Below, in pieces: positions 41,954 through 42,273 of a DNA stretch of 42,273 nucleotides. Position 1 is the stretch's first letter. Each line of letters starts with the position of its first letter. Made by a program: the position numbers and the translations under genes. The notes below the pieces were generated by a model, which was not told where the DNA came from, did not search any database, and saw only the letters and a program-made list of their open reading frames with translations. Source of the DNA: an uncultured Methylobacillus sp. Its GTDB lineage: Bacteria > Pseudomonadota > Gammaproteobacteria > Burkholderiales > Methylophilaceae. The DNA lies in contig CAMLDQ010000009.1 of the NCBI GenBank assembly GCA_946478965.1, forward strand, positions 1 to 42,273. Direction: 5' to 3'.

Positions 41954-42273
41954 TCATGGCAATACAAAGTCGAGTTTTGCCCAGCTACGCTCGTCGGCAG
42001 GCAGGCCAAAGCGCAGGCTGGAAGATTCAGGAAACAGGCGGGTCAGGATGCCGAGGCGAGCCAGACGAACGTGAATTTCATGTGCTTCCGGTGATTCCAC
42101 CCACTGGAAGAGCGCTGTTCCGCCGGAAGGCGGCAGGCAGTGACGCGTCAGGAGGCTGGCCAGCGACTGGCTTTGTCGCATCAGCCAGAGGCGTTGCTCT
42201 GCTTGCCATGTAGCGTCAGTAAGCGCTAGCTTTGAAAGCCAGCGTGTGGGGTGGGCGATGTGCCAGGGTCCCA
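41954..42273 (-). CDS. cobD: threonine-phosphate decarboxylase, C-terminal part (gene continues beyond window)
   Basis: The minus-strand frame is open from the window edge to TGA at 41954 and encodes about 105 residues of the C-terminus of a PLP-dependent class I/II aminotransferase-fold enzyme. Seen in order are GPWHIAHPTRWLSKLALTD (near the edge), the Trp/Gln/Arg-rich helix, GTALFQWVES, and GILTRLFPESSSLRFGLP with the carboxylate-binding Arg. This is the order found in CobD, which makes (R)-1-amino-2-propanol phosphate for the cobalamin linker. The PLP lysine lies outside the window. CobD fits the neighbouring cob genes. Confidence 0.88.
   Translation of the reverse strand, partial: GPWHIAHPTRWLSKLALTDATWQAEQRLWLMRQSQSLASLLTRHCLPPSGGTALFQWVESPEAHEIHVRLARLGILTRLFPESSSLRFGLPADERSWAKLDFVLP

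Noticed and set aside
41281..42009. Minus-strand open frame (242 codons) overlapping the BtuF-like gene in another frame
   Set aside because: The BtuF-like frame carries the conserved motifs; this frame is Arg/Ser-rich and spans the intergenic region without similarity.

Overview
The window is a 42-kb piece of a proteobacterial chromosome. RfaH/ops regulation, the MarR-like exopolysaccharide regulator, the rhodanese-TusA-DsrE sulfur genes and the valS and cobalamin gene types point to a betaproteobacterium. Nitrosomonadales (for example a Gallionellaceae relative) is my guess, inferred from family knowledge and not from any search. Most of the window is moderately GC-rich; one acyltransferase gene near 19-20 kb is clearly AT-rich.

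Layout. Positions 1-2804 (+) hold valyl-tRNA synthetase, cut at its 5' end, then a 72-residue orphan (+). At 3137-4169 (-) lies a rhodanese-TusA-DsrE sulfur-relay operon with a palindrome in its promoter region. From 4319 to 36248 runs a large surface-glycan locus, read almost entirely on the minus strand. Reading in the direction of transcription it contains: an RfaH-like antiterminator (TTG start); an exact 12-base ops element; a MarR-type EPS regulator; UDP-glucuronate epimerase and TviB-type dehydrogenase; ManC-Gmd-Fcl for GDP-L-fucose; a one-polypeptide ABC flippase; a NeuC/NeuA/NeuB nonulosonate set interleaved with a 2-hydroxyacid dehydrogenase, a zinc-ribbon protein and a close UDP-sulfoquinovose synthase homologue; a KpsC/S-like glycosyltransferase; and an acyltransferase. 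Two plus-strand genes (17241-19042) interrupt the run. It then resumes with a GT-B transferase, a fused two-domain oxidoreductase, two methyltransferases, a heparinase-like protein, three more glycosyltransferases, WecB, a C4 epimerase/reductase, and a minimal PglC-like phosphoglycosyl transferase.

A tRNA-Phe gene (36424-36499, -) borders the locus. Beyond it lies a cobalamin lower-ligand and nucleotide-loop block: cobT-cobS-cobC-cobB-bluB (+), a palindromic intergenic repeat, a cytosolic BtuF-like protein (-) and the C-terminus of CobD (-).

How it works together (inference). RfaH is encoded immediately upstream of its own ops site and would load on polymerase there, letting it read through the roughly 31-kb glycan run. 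The sugar genes predict GDP-L-fucose, a UDP-hexuronic acid, UDP-ManNAc, a CMP-nonulosonate and possibly a sulfonated hexose. A PglC-like enzyme would start the lipid-linked glycan and the ABC protein could flip it. No Wzy polymerase, Wzx flippase, outer-membrane export machine or oligosaccharyltransferase is recognisable here. The final product (O-antigen, exopolysaccharide or protein glycan) is therefore open. The combination of a sulfoquinovose-type synthase with a divergent NeuB set under ops/RfaH control is the most unusual part.
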